A DNA stretch of 64,000 bases from a virus: the IMG/VR virus record IMGVR_UViG_3300015199_000002, positions 18,985-82,984 of that record; one strand, given 5' to 3'. The notes beneath the pieces were generated by a model. It saw only the letters and a list, made by a program, of their open reading frames with translations, was not told the DNA's origin and did not search any database. Made by a program: the position numbers and the translations under genes. Within the stretch, counting starts at the first letter, position 1, and each line of letters begins with the position of its first letter. Positions 49,118-56,842 of the stretch are shown piece by piece.

Positions 49118-49186
49118 GAGAAAGAAGCGGGGCGATGTTGTTTCACCGCTTAGTCGACCTATGGTGCATAGCCGCACCCCCGCTTT
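49118..49186 (-). terminator. Structured terminator-like element
   Basis: On the minus strand AAGCGGGG and CCCCGCTT close a 60-base structure that contains a second hairpin (GTGC/GCAC). CTTTCTC follows the closing stem, so the U-run is poor. It separates the 96-aa gene from the independently promoted transglycosylase gene. Confidence 0.4.
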
Positions 49187-49195
49187 AACTTATTC

Positions 49196-49486
49196 TTAGT
49201 CGTTCTCTGGCCAGTTTTCCTGACAGCTCCACTGCGCCTTTACTTCCCACTTTTCTGTAGTCGGGTTCTGGTATTCAACAACCCAGTCGCCTGGAGTATC
49301 TTTGTCGTACTTTAAGGTCACTCTAACTGGGAATGCGGCTAGTGGGCCGTACATCTTGTCGATCTCTATTACTTGGTTTGCGGAGCATTTGATTATGACA
49401 TCAGATTGAACGTTGATTGCCCATCTGCCGAAGTCTCCCTCTATCCAAGGCTTCTCGTCTTGCTTACCTTCTTCGTCATAGCTCAT
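49196..49486 (-). CDS. Hypothetical protein
   Basis: 96 residues, acidic at both ends with a beta-rich centre (RWAINVQSDVIIKCSANQVI, FPVRVTLKYDKDTPGDWVVE). The architecture suggests a small beta-sandwich. No family is recognised. Confidence 0.55.
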   Translation of the reverse strand: MSYDEEGKQDEKPWIEGDFGRWAINVQSDVIIKCSANQVIEIDKMYGPLAAFPVRVTLKYDKDTPGDWVVEYQNPTTEKWEVKAQWSCQENWPEND

Positions 49487-49861
49487 TTATTCTTTCCTCG
49501 GGGACTTGTCGCAAACACATCCAGGTGCACAAGGTCCCGTGTGGCCGAAACCATGTGTGATAGGAGTTCCTGTGTACGGACCTACTGTGAAGGTCGGCAC
49601 TGCTGTGGGTTGCGAAACTAGTTTTTGCAGCAGACTGGTAATCTCCCCATGTTGCTTTTTAAGCTGCTCCCGCATTTCTGTAATTTGAATTACGATAGAA
49701 GAAAGAGAGACGCTAGGCATCTGTTGTTGCATCTGACTTTGACCCTGTTGAACGTAGTTACCCTGGTACAGATACTGGCTGCCGGGGCAGTTATGATTAT
49801 TGTAGGATTGAACGTCGTGCCATACTTTACCGCATGCCTGGCAAAAGTACGATTGCTCCAT
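49487..49861 (-). CDS. Zinc-finger protein with Gln-rich linker
   Basis: 124 residues. The N-terminus has a C2H2-like finger (FCQACGKVWHDVQSYNNHNC), followed by a Gln-rich linker, a coiled-coil helix (ITEMREQLKKQHGEITSLLQ) and a Cys/Gly/Pro-rich end (HTGPCAPGCVCDKS). A nucleic-acid or protein adaptor is possible. Confidence 0.55.
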   Translation of the reverse strand: MEQSYFCQACGKVWHDVQSYNNHNCPGSQYLYQGNYVQQGQSQMQQQMPSVSLSSIVIQITEMREQLKKQHGEITSLLQKLVSQPTAVPTFTVGPYTGTPITHGFGHTGPCAPGCVCDKSPRKE

Positions 49862-49862
49862 G

Positions 49863-50627
49863 TTAAAACTTCCCTTTTTTATCCAGCGTTATTAGACGGC
49901 CTTCGATCAGGCAAGTATTCTTGACAATGGGTACAGGAGTCACGTATACAACCCCAGATTTAGGCTCTAGGTAACCGATTCCGAACGCCAGAGACCAGTC
50001 CTTGATCGCCTTAACCCGATGCATATAGTCTACTTCGTTAACATCCCCCAGCCACCCAAGCATCGCGGTGACGTGGCGCTCGCCGTTGGCGTTCCCTTCA
50101 ACTGCGTACCCGAGACGGTGCGTATGGCCGATAACTACATTGTGCTGGAAGGCGTCGAGGGACTTGTAGTGGGCGTACCGGCCGGCGGTTCCGGTGTCGT
50201 GGGTGATGTGGAGCTTACCAATCTTATACGACTGCTTGTACGGCGTGTACGAGAATCCCTTAGACTTAAGCTCAAGGATGTGCGGGATTGAGATGTAGTT
50301 ATAGAGTTCTGGTGCTCTATCTCGAAGGTACCGCTCAAGGCGGTCCTCGTGGTTACCGGCTACGAATACATTATTCTTGGCGCCAAGTGCTTTCACCTGG
50401 TCTAGTGCCGCTTTCGTAGCCTCGACTTCTTCTTTTAGCTTTAGGGCACGATTAGGGTCTTTGGAGTGGGAGCTGACGCCGTAGAAGTCTGCGAAGTCGC
50501 CCAGGATGATTGCGTGGTCAGGCTTGAATTGCTTTCCGGCCTGTAGCATTAGGCTGAATGCGTCCTTGTCCTGGTAGGGCACGTGGCAGTCTGGGATGAA
50601 CAAGATCTTTTCTAGTTTATTTTTCAT
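49863..50627 (-). CDS. Metallophosphoesterase
   Basis: 254 residues from ATG at 50627, chosen by GGAG five bases upstream. FIPDCHVPYQDKD, IILGDFADFYG, AGNHEDRLER, THDTGT and IGHTHRLGY give a full calcineurin-like metal site. This subgroup is common in phages and may hydrolyse nucleotides or phosphodiesters; the substrate is unknown. The start overlaps the end of the upstream HNH-like gene by 11 bases. Confidence 0.8.
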   Translation of the reverse strand: MKNKLEKILFIPDCHVPYQDKDAFSLMLQAGKQFKPDHAIILGDFADFYGVSSHSKDPNRALKLKEEVEATKAALDQVKALGAKNNVFVAGNHEDRLERYLRDRAPELYNYISIPHILELKSKGFSYTPYKQSYKIGKLHITHDTGTAGRYAHYKSLDAFQHNVVIGHTHRLGYAVEGNANGERHVTAMLGWLGDVNEVDYMHRVKAIKDWSLAFGIGYLEPKSGVVYVTPVPIVKNTCLIEGRLITLDKKGKF

Positions 50628-51306
50628 TTTTACTCCGCACATCGACTAGGTTGTGTATTGCTTCTTTTTGTCCGGGACGGTGTTTTTTCGAGAGTTTATT
50701 TTTTCCCGGAACCTGCATTATCTTACCCACAAGTTGGTAAATCGCCTTCTTACTGTTAAGTTGTCTCTTTATATGTGCGAATTCTCTATTTTGTTTCCAA
50801 GTAACGAATTGTATGTTGTGTAGCTCATAGCCGCCGGTAAAGCCGGTTTTGGGGTTCGGTTCTGTGATCATACGATCGGGAGAAGGTTTCAGATCTTTTT
50901 CGTATCCGGAAAGCATCCATGTCTTCCATAAACAGTAGATGTTGGAGTCAGACAAAGCTTTTTCCATAAAATCTTTCTTTTTAGGGCAAAATCTTCCTAG
51001 GTATAATTTCTTGGTTGATTCGCTTTGTTGTTTATTGCTAGTTCGATAAAGCATTTTATGCCACATCTGACTTAGCATGCCTAAAAATGTATGTCTATGT
51101 CTAGTGCTTATTTCCCGCATGAGTTTTTTATTCTTTTCTCGGAATTCCGGATCCTTCATGCGAGTGTAATGAGCGCGAAGGAACATCTTATTTATTCGAT
51201 TCCTTATTTTCGGGTTTTTATTATGCTCCTCCCTGTAATGAAGCTGACAAAATCCCTTAGCGTGATATTTTCTTAGGCATTTATTACGTGTACAGGATTT
51301 ATTCAT
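50617..51306 (-). CDS. HNH-like endonuclease, diverged
   Basis: 229 residues from ATG at 51306, which overlaps the upstream stop (ATGA). A Cys/His-rich N-terminus (CTRNKCLRKYHAKGFCQLH) is followed by a very basic helical middle. The later part (KPSPDRMITEPNPKTGFTGG, then YELHNIQFVTWKQNREFAH) corresponds to the DRI...GY...NIQWVT-type HNH variant found in phages. Zinc-binding Cys pairs in the core are absent, so activity is unsure. It is probably a homing-type insertion. Confidence 0.6.
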   Translation of the reverse strand: MNKSCTRNKCLRKYHAKGFCQLHYREEHNKNPKIRNRINKMFLRAHYTRMKDPEFREKNKKLMREISTRHRHTFLGMLSQMWHKMLYRTSNKQQSESTKKLYLGRFCPKKKDFMEKALSDSNIYCLWKTWMLSGYEKDLKPSPDRMITEPNPKTGFTGGYELHNIQFVTWKQNREFAHIKRQLNSKKAIYQLVGKIMQVPGKNKLSKKHRPGQKEAIHNLVDVRSKNEK

Positions 51307-51449
51307 ATGTTCCATAGTAGCACCTGTAGTATAAAAGACAAGATTAAAATCAAAGACCCGAAAATAAAATACCGGGGTTCGCCGACTTTGTAATAGGCTG
51401 CGAAGTTAGTCGCAGAAACTACTATTCCAAAAATAACATGTGGTGACAT
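51303..51449 (-). CDS. Small two-pass membrane protein
   Basis: 48 residues. ATG at 51449 directly follows the TAA of the 69-aa gene, and its own stop overlaps the next ATG. Two hydrophobic stretches (VIFGIVVSATNFAAYY and FIFGSLILILSFILQVLL) flank a short charged turn (KVGEPR). Size and topology resemble small phage holin or membrane proteins. Confidence 0.6.
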   Translation of the reverse strand: MSPHVIFGIVVSATNFAAYYKVGEPRYFIFGSLILILSFILQVLLWNI

Positions 51450-51659
51450 TTATCTAACTTTCTTAGGTTTAGGAGAAACTCGCTCCACGTGAATGGGGCA
51501 TGCCGCGAGATCTTGTTCGTCCTGGGGAATTCGACATTGATTGATTGGGCCTTGCCACAAATACCCGCTACGAAGTAATACCGTAACAGACTCCCCGGAT
51601 CTAGCTACGAGGGTCCCAGCCTGTCCACTTGAGACGATAACAACGCTACCTTCAACCAT
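51450..51659 (-). CDS. Hypothetical small beta protein
   Basis: 69 residues with an SH3-like beta pattern (VVIVSSGQAGTLVARSGESV, TVLLRSGYLWQGP) and a basic end (PKPKKVR). It follows the membrane gene at 51661..52062 by one base and abuts the 48-aa membrane gene. A nucleic-acid-binding or regulatory role is possible. Confidence 0.55.
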   Translation of the reverse strand: MVEGSVVIVSSGQAGTLVARSGESVTVLLRSGYLWQGPINQCRIPQDEQDLAACPIHVERVSPKPKKVR

Positions 51660-51660
51660 A

Positions 51661-52062
51661 TCAGAACCTCAGTATTATGAAAGTTACCCCGCCTATAGCC
51701 GCTCCCGCTCCCCACGTCTTAATGTCAGTCTTTGAGGTGTAGGAGTCTATCAGTGATTCTTTCAGGGCGCCTATTAGGGCTAACGTCATTGCAGAATAGA
51801 TGGCCGCTGCGGTCCTGCTGACCCCTAGGTCGTGTTCTAGTATACCGGATAGCAGCAGAGTTCCTCCGAAGGCGACTAGTAGGTGTACCTCTGAGTCGCT
51901 GTCCGTCCACTGGAATCTATCAGCTTGTCGGTATGACCACAGCTGGTCGGCGTTAGTTATGTTGTCGCCGCCGAACTGGAAATTGGTGCTGGGGAGAGTC
52001 GGGGCTGACCATAACAGGGATAGTGCGGTGGCGGCGATGATGATTTTCCTAAAGAGTTCCGT
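51661..52062 (-). CDS. Membrane protein with non-standard ACG start
   Basis: 133 codons, open from just after the methyltransferase stop to TGA at 51661, but with no ATG, GTG or TTG near its beginning. ACG at 52062 stands six bases after a TAGGAG site and gives a proper signal/membrane start (ELFRKIIIAATALSLLWSAP). Later segments are VHLLVAFGGTLLLSGI, MTLALIGALKESLID and WGAGAAIGGVTFIIL. The A..GALKE..DS and GAGAAIGG pattern resembles small periplasmic or membrane phage proteins. Either ACG is the start or an upstream ATG has mutated. Confidence 0.6.
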   Translation of the reverse strand, partial: TELFRKIIIAATALSLLWSAPTLPSTNFQFGGDNITNADQLWSYRQADRFQWTDSDSEVHLLVAFGGTLLLSGILEHDLGVSRTAAAIYSAMTLALIGALKESLIDSYTSKTDIKTWGAGAAIGGVTFIILRF

Positions 52063-52071
52063 ACTATTCTC

Positions 52072-53049
52072 CTACAATCCCATTAGCCTTTTGAAGGCTT
52101 CTTTGGCTTGATTTGGAACCACTGCGTTCCCACAGCATTTAATTCGGTGTGCCCTATTGGAAAACCCATCATCGCCTCTACGAATCGTGGGGAGAGGTAG
52201 CCAGGATGGCCACGGCTGCTGACCTGCAAATCCAAGCTCGGCGAGTGTTTTCCATGCGGCTTCGGGGTATCCTGTCCCTTCCAATCTCTCGCTGTTGGTG
52301 TCGGCCAAGCCGACACTGGGTACCGCGGGTGGTTTCCCGATACTGCGTCGTTCAGATTCGCCATCCCGTGACCTTGATTTATCTTCTGTTGAATGTATTC
52401 TTTTGAGTGTGGGGGAAAGTAATCCCGTGCCGTAGGTGTTGGCCACAAGTTCTGTCTCGCCATTGTTTCCAAGGAAGGGCACGCCCTTCCCTTTCGTCCC
52501 GCTGCTCCGCCCTTGTTCGTTCCGTACGTTGACGCTGTCGGCGTGGGCAGCAAGGAGGAACCATCGATTTCTTTTGTGGGGGGCACCAACTTCGCTAGCG
52601 GATACAGTATCCCATCTACAGTCATACCCGCGGCTGGCCAGTTCTTTGACCACTCGTTCTCCTCCGCGGGTCCTAATGGCCGGGACATTTTCCAGGAAGA
52701 CGAACTTCGGGCCGGTTTCGTCGATGAGCCGGAATATCTCGAATACCAAGCCGCTTCGCTCTCCTTCCAAGCCTTTGCCATTGCCGGCAACGCTGATGTC
52801 TTGGCAGGGGAAGCCTCCGGAAATAATTTCAATCCTTGGGAGCATCCCTCCTTTGAGAGTCCGCACGTCATCCCATATTGGTCGAGCGGGAATCCTGCCG
52901 ATTGACATGTTTGACAAAAGTACAGCTTGAGCGAATCGGTCGTTTTCGCAGTATGCGACGGTGTTGACCCATTCGCTGAGCGCGATACTGTTTCCTCCGA
53001 TTCCGGAGAAGAGATCGAGGGAGTTAAGTCTTTCTTTAGGTAAATCCAC
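52072..53049 (-). CDS. C5-cytosine DNA methyltransferase
   Basis: 325 residues starting with GTG at 53049, with AGGAG eight bases before it. Motifs in order: LDLFSGIGG (motif I), GGFPCQDIS with catalytic Cys82 (motif IV), FLENV (VI), PHKRNRWFLLA (VIII) and CCGNAVVP (X, residues 307-312). The target-recognition region between VIII and X holds repeated (A/L)ADT/ANT elements. It methylates cytosine to avoid host restriction or mark phage DNA; the target is unknown. Almost the whole gene is overlapped by another same-strand frame. Confidence 0.92.
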   Translation of the reverse strand: MDLPKERLNSLDLFSGIGGNSIALSEWVNTVAYCENDRFAQAVLLSNMSIGRIPARPIWDDVRTLKGGMLPRIEIISGGFPCQDISVAGNGKGLEGERSGLVFEIFRLIDETGPKFVFLENVPAIRTRGGERVVKELASRGYDCRWDTVSASEVGAPHKRNRWFLLAAHADSVNVRNEQGRSSGTKGKGVPFLGNNGETELVANTYGTGLLSPTLKRIHSTEDKSRSRDGESERRSIGKPPAVPSVGLADTNSERLEGTGYPEAAWKTLAELGFAGQQPWPSWLPLPTIRRGDDGFSNRAHRIKCCGNAVVPNQAKEAFKRLMGL

Positions 53050-53051
53050 AC
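52083..53051 (-). CDS. Overlapping long reading frame with PTPTA motifs
   Basis: A 322-codon frame lies inside the methyltransferase gene, same strand, shifted by one base. Its likely start GTG at 53051 overlaps the methyltransferase GTG (GTGTG), so one ribosome site could serve both. Its translation is not random: SSSSWKMSRPLGP, AAGMTVDGILYPLAKLVPPT, three PTPTA motifs (LLPTPTAS, LWPTPTARD, AWPTPTARDWKG) and LSPRFVEAMMGFPIGHTEL. I recall this LPTPTA...MGFP.G.T pattern in phage proteins near methyltransferases. Expression is unproven; a recurring by-product frame is the alternative. Confidence 0.5.
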   Translation of the reverse strand: MWIYLKKDLTPSISSPESEETVSRSANGSTPSHTAKTTDSLKLYFCQTCQSAGFPLDQYGMTCGLSKEGCSQGLKLFPEASPAKTSALPAMAKAWKESEAAWYSRYSGSSTKPARSSSSWKMSRPLGPAEENEWSKNWPAAGMTVDGILYPLAKLVPPTKEIDGSSLLPTPTASTYGTNKGGAAGRKGRACPSLETMARQNLWPTPTARDYFPPHSKEYIQQKINQGHGMANLNDAVSGNHPRYPVSAWPTPTARDWKGQDTPKPHGKHSPSLDLQVSSRGHPGYLSPRFVEAMMGFPIGHTELNAVGTQWFQIKPKKPSKG

Positions 53052-53052
53052 T

Positions 53053-53268
53053 TTATTCTCCTGCAAGAAGCTCTATAAAATACTTATTAGCTTCGCAGTC
53101 TGGAGAGTGCACGATTTTCTCCTCGTCATGATCTCCTAGTTCGGAGTGCGTAGTAACCACCTCCGTTTTATTGCACGTGCACAGCAGCCCTCTCCGAATT
53201 AGCTTCTCCAGCATTTGCATCTTTGCTGCGGCGGACATGGGAGGCTTTTCGTTGTATGGAGGTTTCAC
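53053..53268 (-). CDS. Hypothetical protein
   Basis: 71 residues if started at the GTG at 53268, which overlaps the upstream stop (GTGA). It contains a helix (AAAKMQMLEKLIRRG) and CTC plus a later Cys (HSPDCEANKYFIE), possibly a zinc site. Function is unknown. Confidence 0.5.
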   Translation of the reverse strand: MKPPYNEKPPMSAAAKMQMLEKLIRRGLLCTCNKTEVVTTHSELGDHDEEKIVHSPDCEANKYFIELLAGE

Positions 53269-53489
53269 GCGTACCACTTTCTTAGTAAAGCGAACTCTTC
53301 GCCTATTTGAGGATCACCAATGAATTCTAACAAAGCCTGGTCGGCCATAACGTGAGTGACTTCAGTGTCGCCGGTCTCGTTCTGTTCGCAGTGTCTTAAG
53401 GCCCGAAGCTTAGCTATGAGCTCATCTTTGGTGCCTGTGGGCATGTCTCTTAGTTTCTTATTGTGCGCCTGCTCTTCTTCGTATGTCAT
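53265..53489 (-). CDS. Hypothetical helical protein
   Basis: 74 residues, mostly helical (TYEEEQAHNKKLRDMPTGTK, DELIAKLRALRHCE, GEEFALLRKWYA). No family is recognised. It is coupled to the gene downstream by GTGA. Confidence 0.5.
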   Translation of the reverse strand: MTYEEEQAHNKKLRDMPTGTKDELIAKLRALRHCEQNETGDTEVTHVMADQALLEFIGDPQIGEEFALLRKWYA

Positions 53490-53548
53490 GCCGACCTCAG
53501 TTGCCGCTCCACAGCAGCGCAGAAATGAATAGGCCTAAGTAGAAGCTC

Positions 53549-54103
53549 TTATCCAAGAGCGGGGCCCGCAGTAGGTACAGGGGTCACTGTGGGCGCCTGG
53601 GCCTCTGCTGCCGCCGCGAAGATAGTATTCTCGGGATTAGCGATAGCATGTGCCTTAGCTGCAGCGGCCTGCTCAGCTTCTTCCTTTGCCTGTTTGTCTG
53701 CGGCTTCTTGGGCGGCTTTGGCTTCTGCTTCAAGCTTAGCGGTAATGACTGCTTTCTCGGCTGCGATGTCGTTCTCAAGGCCGGTCATGTCGGTGATGCC
53801 GAGTCGCTTTGCGAGGACTGTCTGCCATGCCAAGAGGGTTGTGTTCGTGTTAAAAAGTTCTTTGCTAATCTGAAAGGAGACGTCTCGCATCAACATTGAC
53901 CGGAAGGTCTGAGTTTGGCCGTCAATCTTCTTGAGTTCGGCGTCCACGTTTTTGGATACTTCGTCTAATCTGCCAGCGGCAAACTGCATGAGATCTTTTG
54001 CCATCGCCGACACAGCTTCCGCTTGTAGAGCGGACCCGTATTCCTGTCTGGCAATATTAACTATCTGCTTGCGGGCCAATTTCAAATTCGCCTGATGTCC
54101 CAT
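53549..54103 (-). CDS. Conserved phage coiled-coil protein
   Basis: 184 residues from ATG at 54103, with AAAGGAG eight bases upstream. The N-terminal half (LARKQIVNIARQEYGSALQA, AAGRLDEVSKNVDAELKKID, MLMRDVSFQISKELF) is like a helical protein found in podovirus replication regions. An Ala/Glu-rich coiled coil and a Pro/Thr-rich tail (APTVTPVPTAGPA) follow. A hairpin (GCTCTT/AAGAGC) overlaps the stop. Function is not established. Confidence 0.55.
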   Translation of the reverse strand: MGHQANLKLARKQIVNIARQEYGSALQAEAVSAMAKDLMQFAAGRLDEVSKNVDAELKKIDGQTQTFRSMLMRDVSFQISKELFNTNTTLLAWQTVLAKRLGITDMTGLENDIAAEKAVITAKLEAEAKAAQEAADKQAKEEAEQAAAAKAHAIANPENTIFAAAAEAQAPTVTPVPTAGPALG

Positions 54104-54182
54104 CGTATCTGCTCCTTTTGTTATTATTCTGACTGGCATAATCTATTTATAGGCTAACTCGACACCGGCGATAATGCAAGAA

Positions 54183-54584
54183 CTATTTTTTAGCCTTCTT
54201 CTTATATTCGCGGCGGAGTTTGTTCTCCCCTTTAGTCTTTTCAGAGTGACAGAAATCATCAAGTCCCTGAAGACCCTCGCGTTCGCACCAGAGGCGATCG
54301 ACAGCTTCGTCTAGGCTCATGTCTGCGAAAGTCTCTTCTATTTTCACGATTGGTAGAATATGGTCTACACTCATCAGGTACCGTGGGGAGACGACCCCAC
54401 AGAGGGCGCAATAGCACCATCGTTTAACCCTGGGTCTGTTCGGATCTACGTGTTCGACTTCTTGGGAGTCTAGTACGGATCTCCTAAGCTCGGACCTGGA
54501 GAAAACTCGTCGTAGGGCTCCCTTCAAAAGGCCCTTCTCTTTTGGTGTAAGTCTTGGATTAGGAGGTCTCTGATCGTTCGCCAC
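54183..54584 (-). CDS. HNH-type endonuclease of the recombination module
   Basis: 133 residues. A basic N-terminal part (KGLLKGALRRVFSRSELRRS) is followed by CYCALCGVVSP, MSVDHILPIV with the catalytic His, WCEREGLQGLDDFCHSEKTK and ENKLRREYKKK, giving an HNH/His-Me finger core. The family resembles small phage endonucleases that lie beside sbcC-type genes, so a structural role in recombination or packaging is more likely than homing. It overlaps the sbcC-like gene by 26 bases. Confidence 0.7.
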   Translation of the reverse strand: MANDQRPPNPRLTPKEKGLLKGALRRVFSRSELRRSVLDSQEVEHVDPNRPRVKRWCYCALCGVVSPRYLMSVDHILPIVKIEETFADMSLDEAVDRLWCEREGLQGLDDFCHSEKTKGENKLRREYKKKAKK

Positions 54585-56415
54585 TTTCCACAGTACTTCT
54601 GCCCTCTGTGTCTATAGATACATTATAAATTGAATTAAAGCAACTTTTTAAATTATCGTCGTGTTCGATGAAAATGATTGATTCAGTGCTTGTCGATAGT
54701 TCTTCAAATAGGCTAAACGCCTTTACCTTGAGTTCGGCATCGAGCCCTGCTAACACTTCGTCAAAAATCATCAGATTGAAGTCAACACCAGCAACTTCTG
54801 CTGCGAGCTTCATAAGAGCGGTTGAGAAGGATATAACCAGTAATTTACGCTGGCCCCCGCTAAGTGCCTTAAAATTCGTTGAATACTGATCCTTAAAAAT
54901 CTCCACTTCTAGCTTATCGCTATCCTGTAAAGAGAACTTCACTCGAAAGGCCGAGTCAAAATACTTCTCTAGCCGCGCATTGGTCTCCTGTTGGAGGCGG
55001 GCTACCGAGTTCATGAGAAGTTCTCCCCTCAAAACGAAACTCAAATCATAAACACTTGTTAAGCTGGCTACCCGGTGGGTTTTGTTTTCAATGTTCTCAA
55101 TAATTTTGTCCTGCGCTCTGTCAACACGCTGTATTTCTCCAATTGTTTCCGAAATTTGATGGATATATGGGTTCTTGGCGTCCTTGAGCTCCTGTATGCG
55201 CTCTGGATATGCGTTTACCTGGGCTTCTTCGGCTGCAATAGCTGCTTGGGCGTTTTCTAGCTGGTCAAGTAGCCGCTCATTGTTGTTCCTATCAGATTGA
55301 ACCTGGGCCAGATCGGCCAGGAGAGGGCGTTCTGCTTTCAACTCTGCCTCTACCTCGGATAGAGTCGCTTGTGCCATCTTCAGCAGCTTCTTAGTGGCCT
55401 CTAGCTCTCTTGAGCAAGTTTCCAGGTGCTCTTTTCTGTTTGGATTAGCCCCCGGCCTCTTACATTCAGGGCAGGTGTCTGGCAACCGCTCTTGTCTGGC
55501 CCTGTCTTTCTCGGCAGAGGCTACTTGACTCTTATAGTCGGCCACGATAGAGACGAGCTTCGCGTAGTTGGATTTGACCGACTCGAGCTTGTTCAGCTTT
55601 TCTTTGATCTTGTCTATTTGGAGGGTAAAGGCCTCGTCGTCTTTGATGCTAGTGACTAGCATATTTGACTTAGCCACTAGGGTAGAGATTTTGCTGGCTT
55701 TTACCGCTTCAAATTCCGCGGACTTAGCCTCAGCGTCTACTATGGTCTTCTTTTGCTGTATAGCCCACAGTTCGTACGCACGCTCTGAGGACTGTCTCTG
55801 GCTCACCAGTTGGTCGTACCGGCCCTGGTTCTTGGCCTTTTCGAGTTCTAGTGCCTCTAGCTCCTTCTTGGCTGCCTTTCGGGCCTCTGATGCCTTCTCG
55901 GCCAGCTTTACTGGCATTGAGAGATCTGATATGCGTTCCAAGGTGACACGGCGGTCTTTTGCTTTGGCGATGAAGAACTCTCCGGCCTCACTGAATTGTC
56001 CAAAGAAAGCGCCGATGTTGTAGAGCTCGGCATCGCACCCTATCCGCTCGTCAATCAGCTTCTGAGTCTCGGTCATGTCCTTACCACGCTTCTTGGTGTC
56101 TGGGTCCGAAGCTTCCGTGTAGTATAGGTCGTTCTGGGTTGCCTTACCGCGTACTCGGTGAATAGTGATTTCACCTGTTGGTGTTTCTACGTCGATGTCG
56201 CCCGAAGTCTCGCTTTCGGCTCCCCATGACCTGACGTCTTCAACGGATCCGCCTTTGCTAGTTTGACCCCACACGACCCAATTAGGAATTTCTGCGATTG
56301 TTGATTTTCCAGAGCCGGTGACCCCGGACAACAGTGCGAGTCCTAGATTTGAATAGTCAAAATCTAAAGATTCGAATGAACCGAAGTTGGTGACGGAGGC
56401 GCGCTTAAATCTCAT
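54559..56415 (-). CDS. sbcC: SbcC/Rad50-like ATPase
   Basis: 618 residues. Walker A GVTGSGKST (31-39) opens the ATPase head. Two long coiled coils flank a zinc hook CPEC (315-318). The signature LSGGQRKLLVIS and Walker B NLMIFDEVLAGLDAE close the head. It pairs with the SbcD/Mre11-like nuclease (56839..57903), as T4 gp46/47, to process DNA ends and start recombination-dependent replication. Two small genes lie between the two subunits. Confidence 0.92.
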   Translation of the reverse strand: MRFKRASVTNFGSFESLDFDYSNLGLALLSGVTGSGKSTIAEIPNWVVWGQTSKGGSVEDVRSWGAESETSGDIDVETPTGEITIHRVRGKATQNDLYYTEASDPDTKKRGKDMTETQKLIDERIGCDAELYNIGAFFGQFSEAGEFFIAKAKDRRVTLERISDLSMPVKLAEKASEARKAAKKELEALELEKAKNQGRYDQLVSQRQSSERAYELWAIQQKKTIVDAEAKSAEFEAVKASKISTLVAKSNMLVTSIKDDEAFTLQIDKIKEKLNKLESVKSNYAKLVSIVADYKSQVASAEKDRARQERLPDTCPECKRPGANPNRKEHLETCSRELEATKKLLKMAQATLSEVEAELKAERPLLADLAQVQSDRNNNERLLDQLENAQAAIAAEEAQVNAYPERIQELKDAKNPYIHQISETIGEIQRVDRAQDKIIENIENKTHRVASLTSVYDLSFVLRGELLMNSVARLQQETNARLEKYFDSAFRVKFSLQDSDKLEVEIFKDQYSTNFKALSGGQRKLLVISFSTALMKLAAEVAGVDFNLMIFDEVLAGLDAELKVKAFSLFEELSTSTESIIFIEHDDNLKSCFNSIYNVSIDTEGRSTVESGERSETS

Positions 56416-56627
56416 TTACCCCTCTTAATCGTCACATATCCGTCAGAGAAGTTGGCCACTTTAAACTCTTCTGGCAGGCCGGCCATAGGATCTCCATAAA
56501 CAGTCATCTGGGATACCTCCGACGCCAGTCTCGAGAAAGTGTCAGAATCAACTGTGATCTTTTCTATGACCAGGGCGTGCGAGGCGGCAGTAGCTAGTAT
56601 TTCGTGCAGTCCTAGTAGGGAGTTCAT
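56412..56627 (-). CDS. Hypothetical protein between sbcD and sbcC
   Basis: 71 residues, helix-strand mix (LLGLHEILATAASHALVIEK, FKVANFSDGYVTIKRG). Start and stop overlap neighbours by four bases. The position suggests co-expression with the SbcCD complex. Confidence 0.5.
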   Translation of the reverse strand: MNSLLGLHEILATAASHALVIEKITVDSDTFSRLASEVSQMTVYGDPMAGLPEEFKVANFSDGYVTIKRGK

Positions 56628-56842
56628 TTATAGACCTTTAACTTTGGGTCACTGGAGAGTGTGTGTGCGACTCTTTCCACAGTGCAATATAAACAGTAAC
56701 ACCCTTCCTTCGGGGTGTCGTGCGGATTTAATACCATCTGTTCTGCGTGTGCCTGCCGCCAGTAACTACTCAACGTGTTTAGTTTCTTGCACTCGGAGAT
56801 CAGTTTCCTCGCCTGGGCTATGTTGGCTTCCTTTGAAGTCAT
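56624..56842 (-). CDS. Small Cys-containing protein
   Basis: 72 residues. ATG at 56842 overlaps the SbcD stop (ATGA), which decides the start. It is helical, with HDTPKEGCYCLYCTVERVAH providing a three-Cys/His cluster that may bind zinc. Function is unknown. Confidence 0.5.
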   Translation of the reverse strand: MTSKEANIAQARKLISECKKLNTLSSYWRQAHAEQMVLNPHDTPKEGCYCLYCTVERVAHTLSSDPKLKVYK

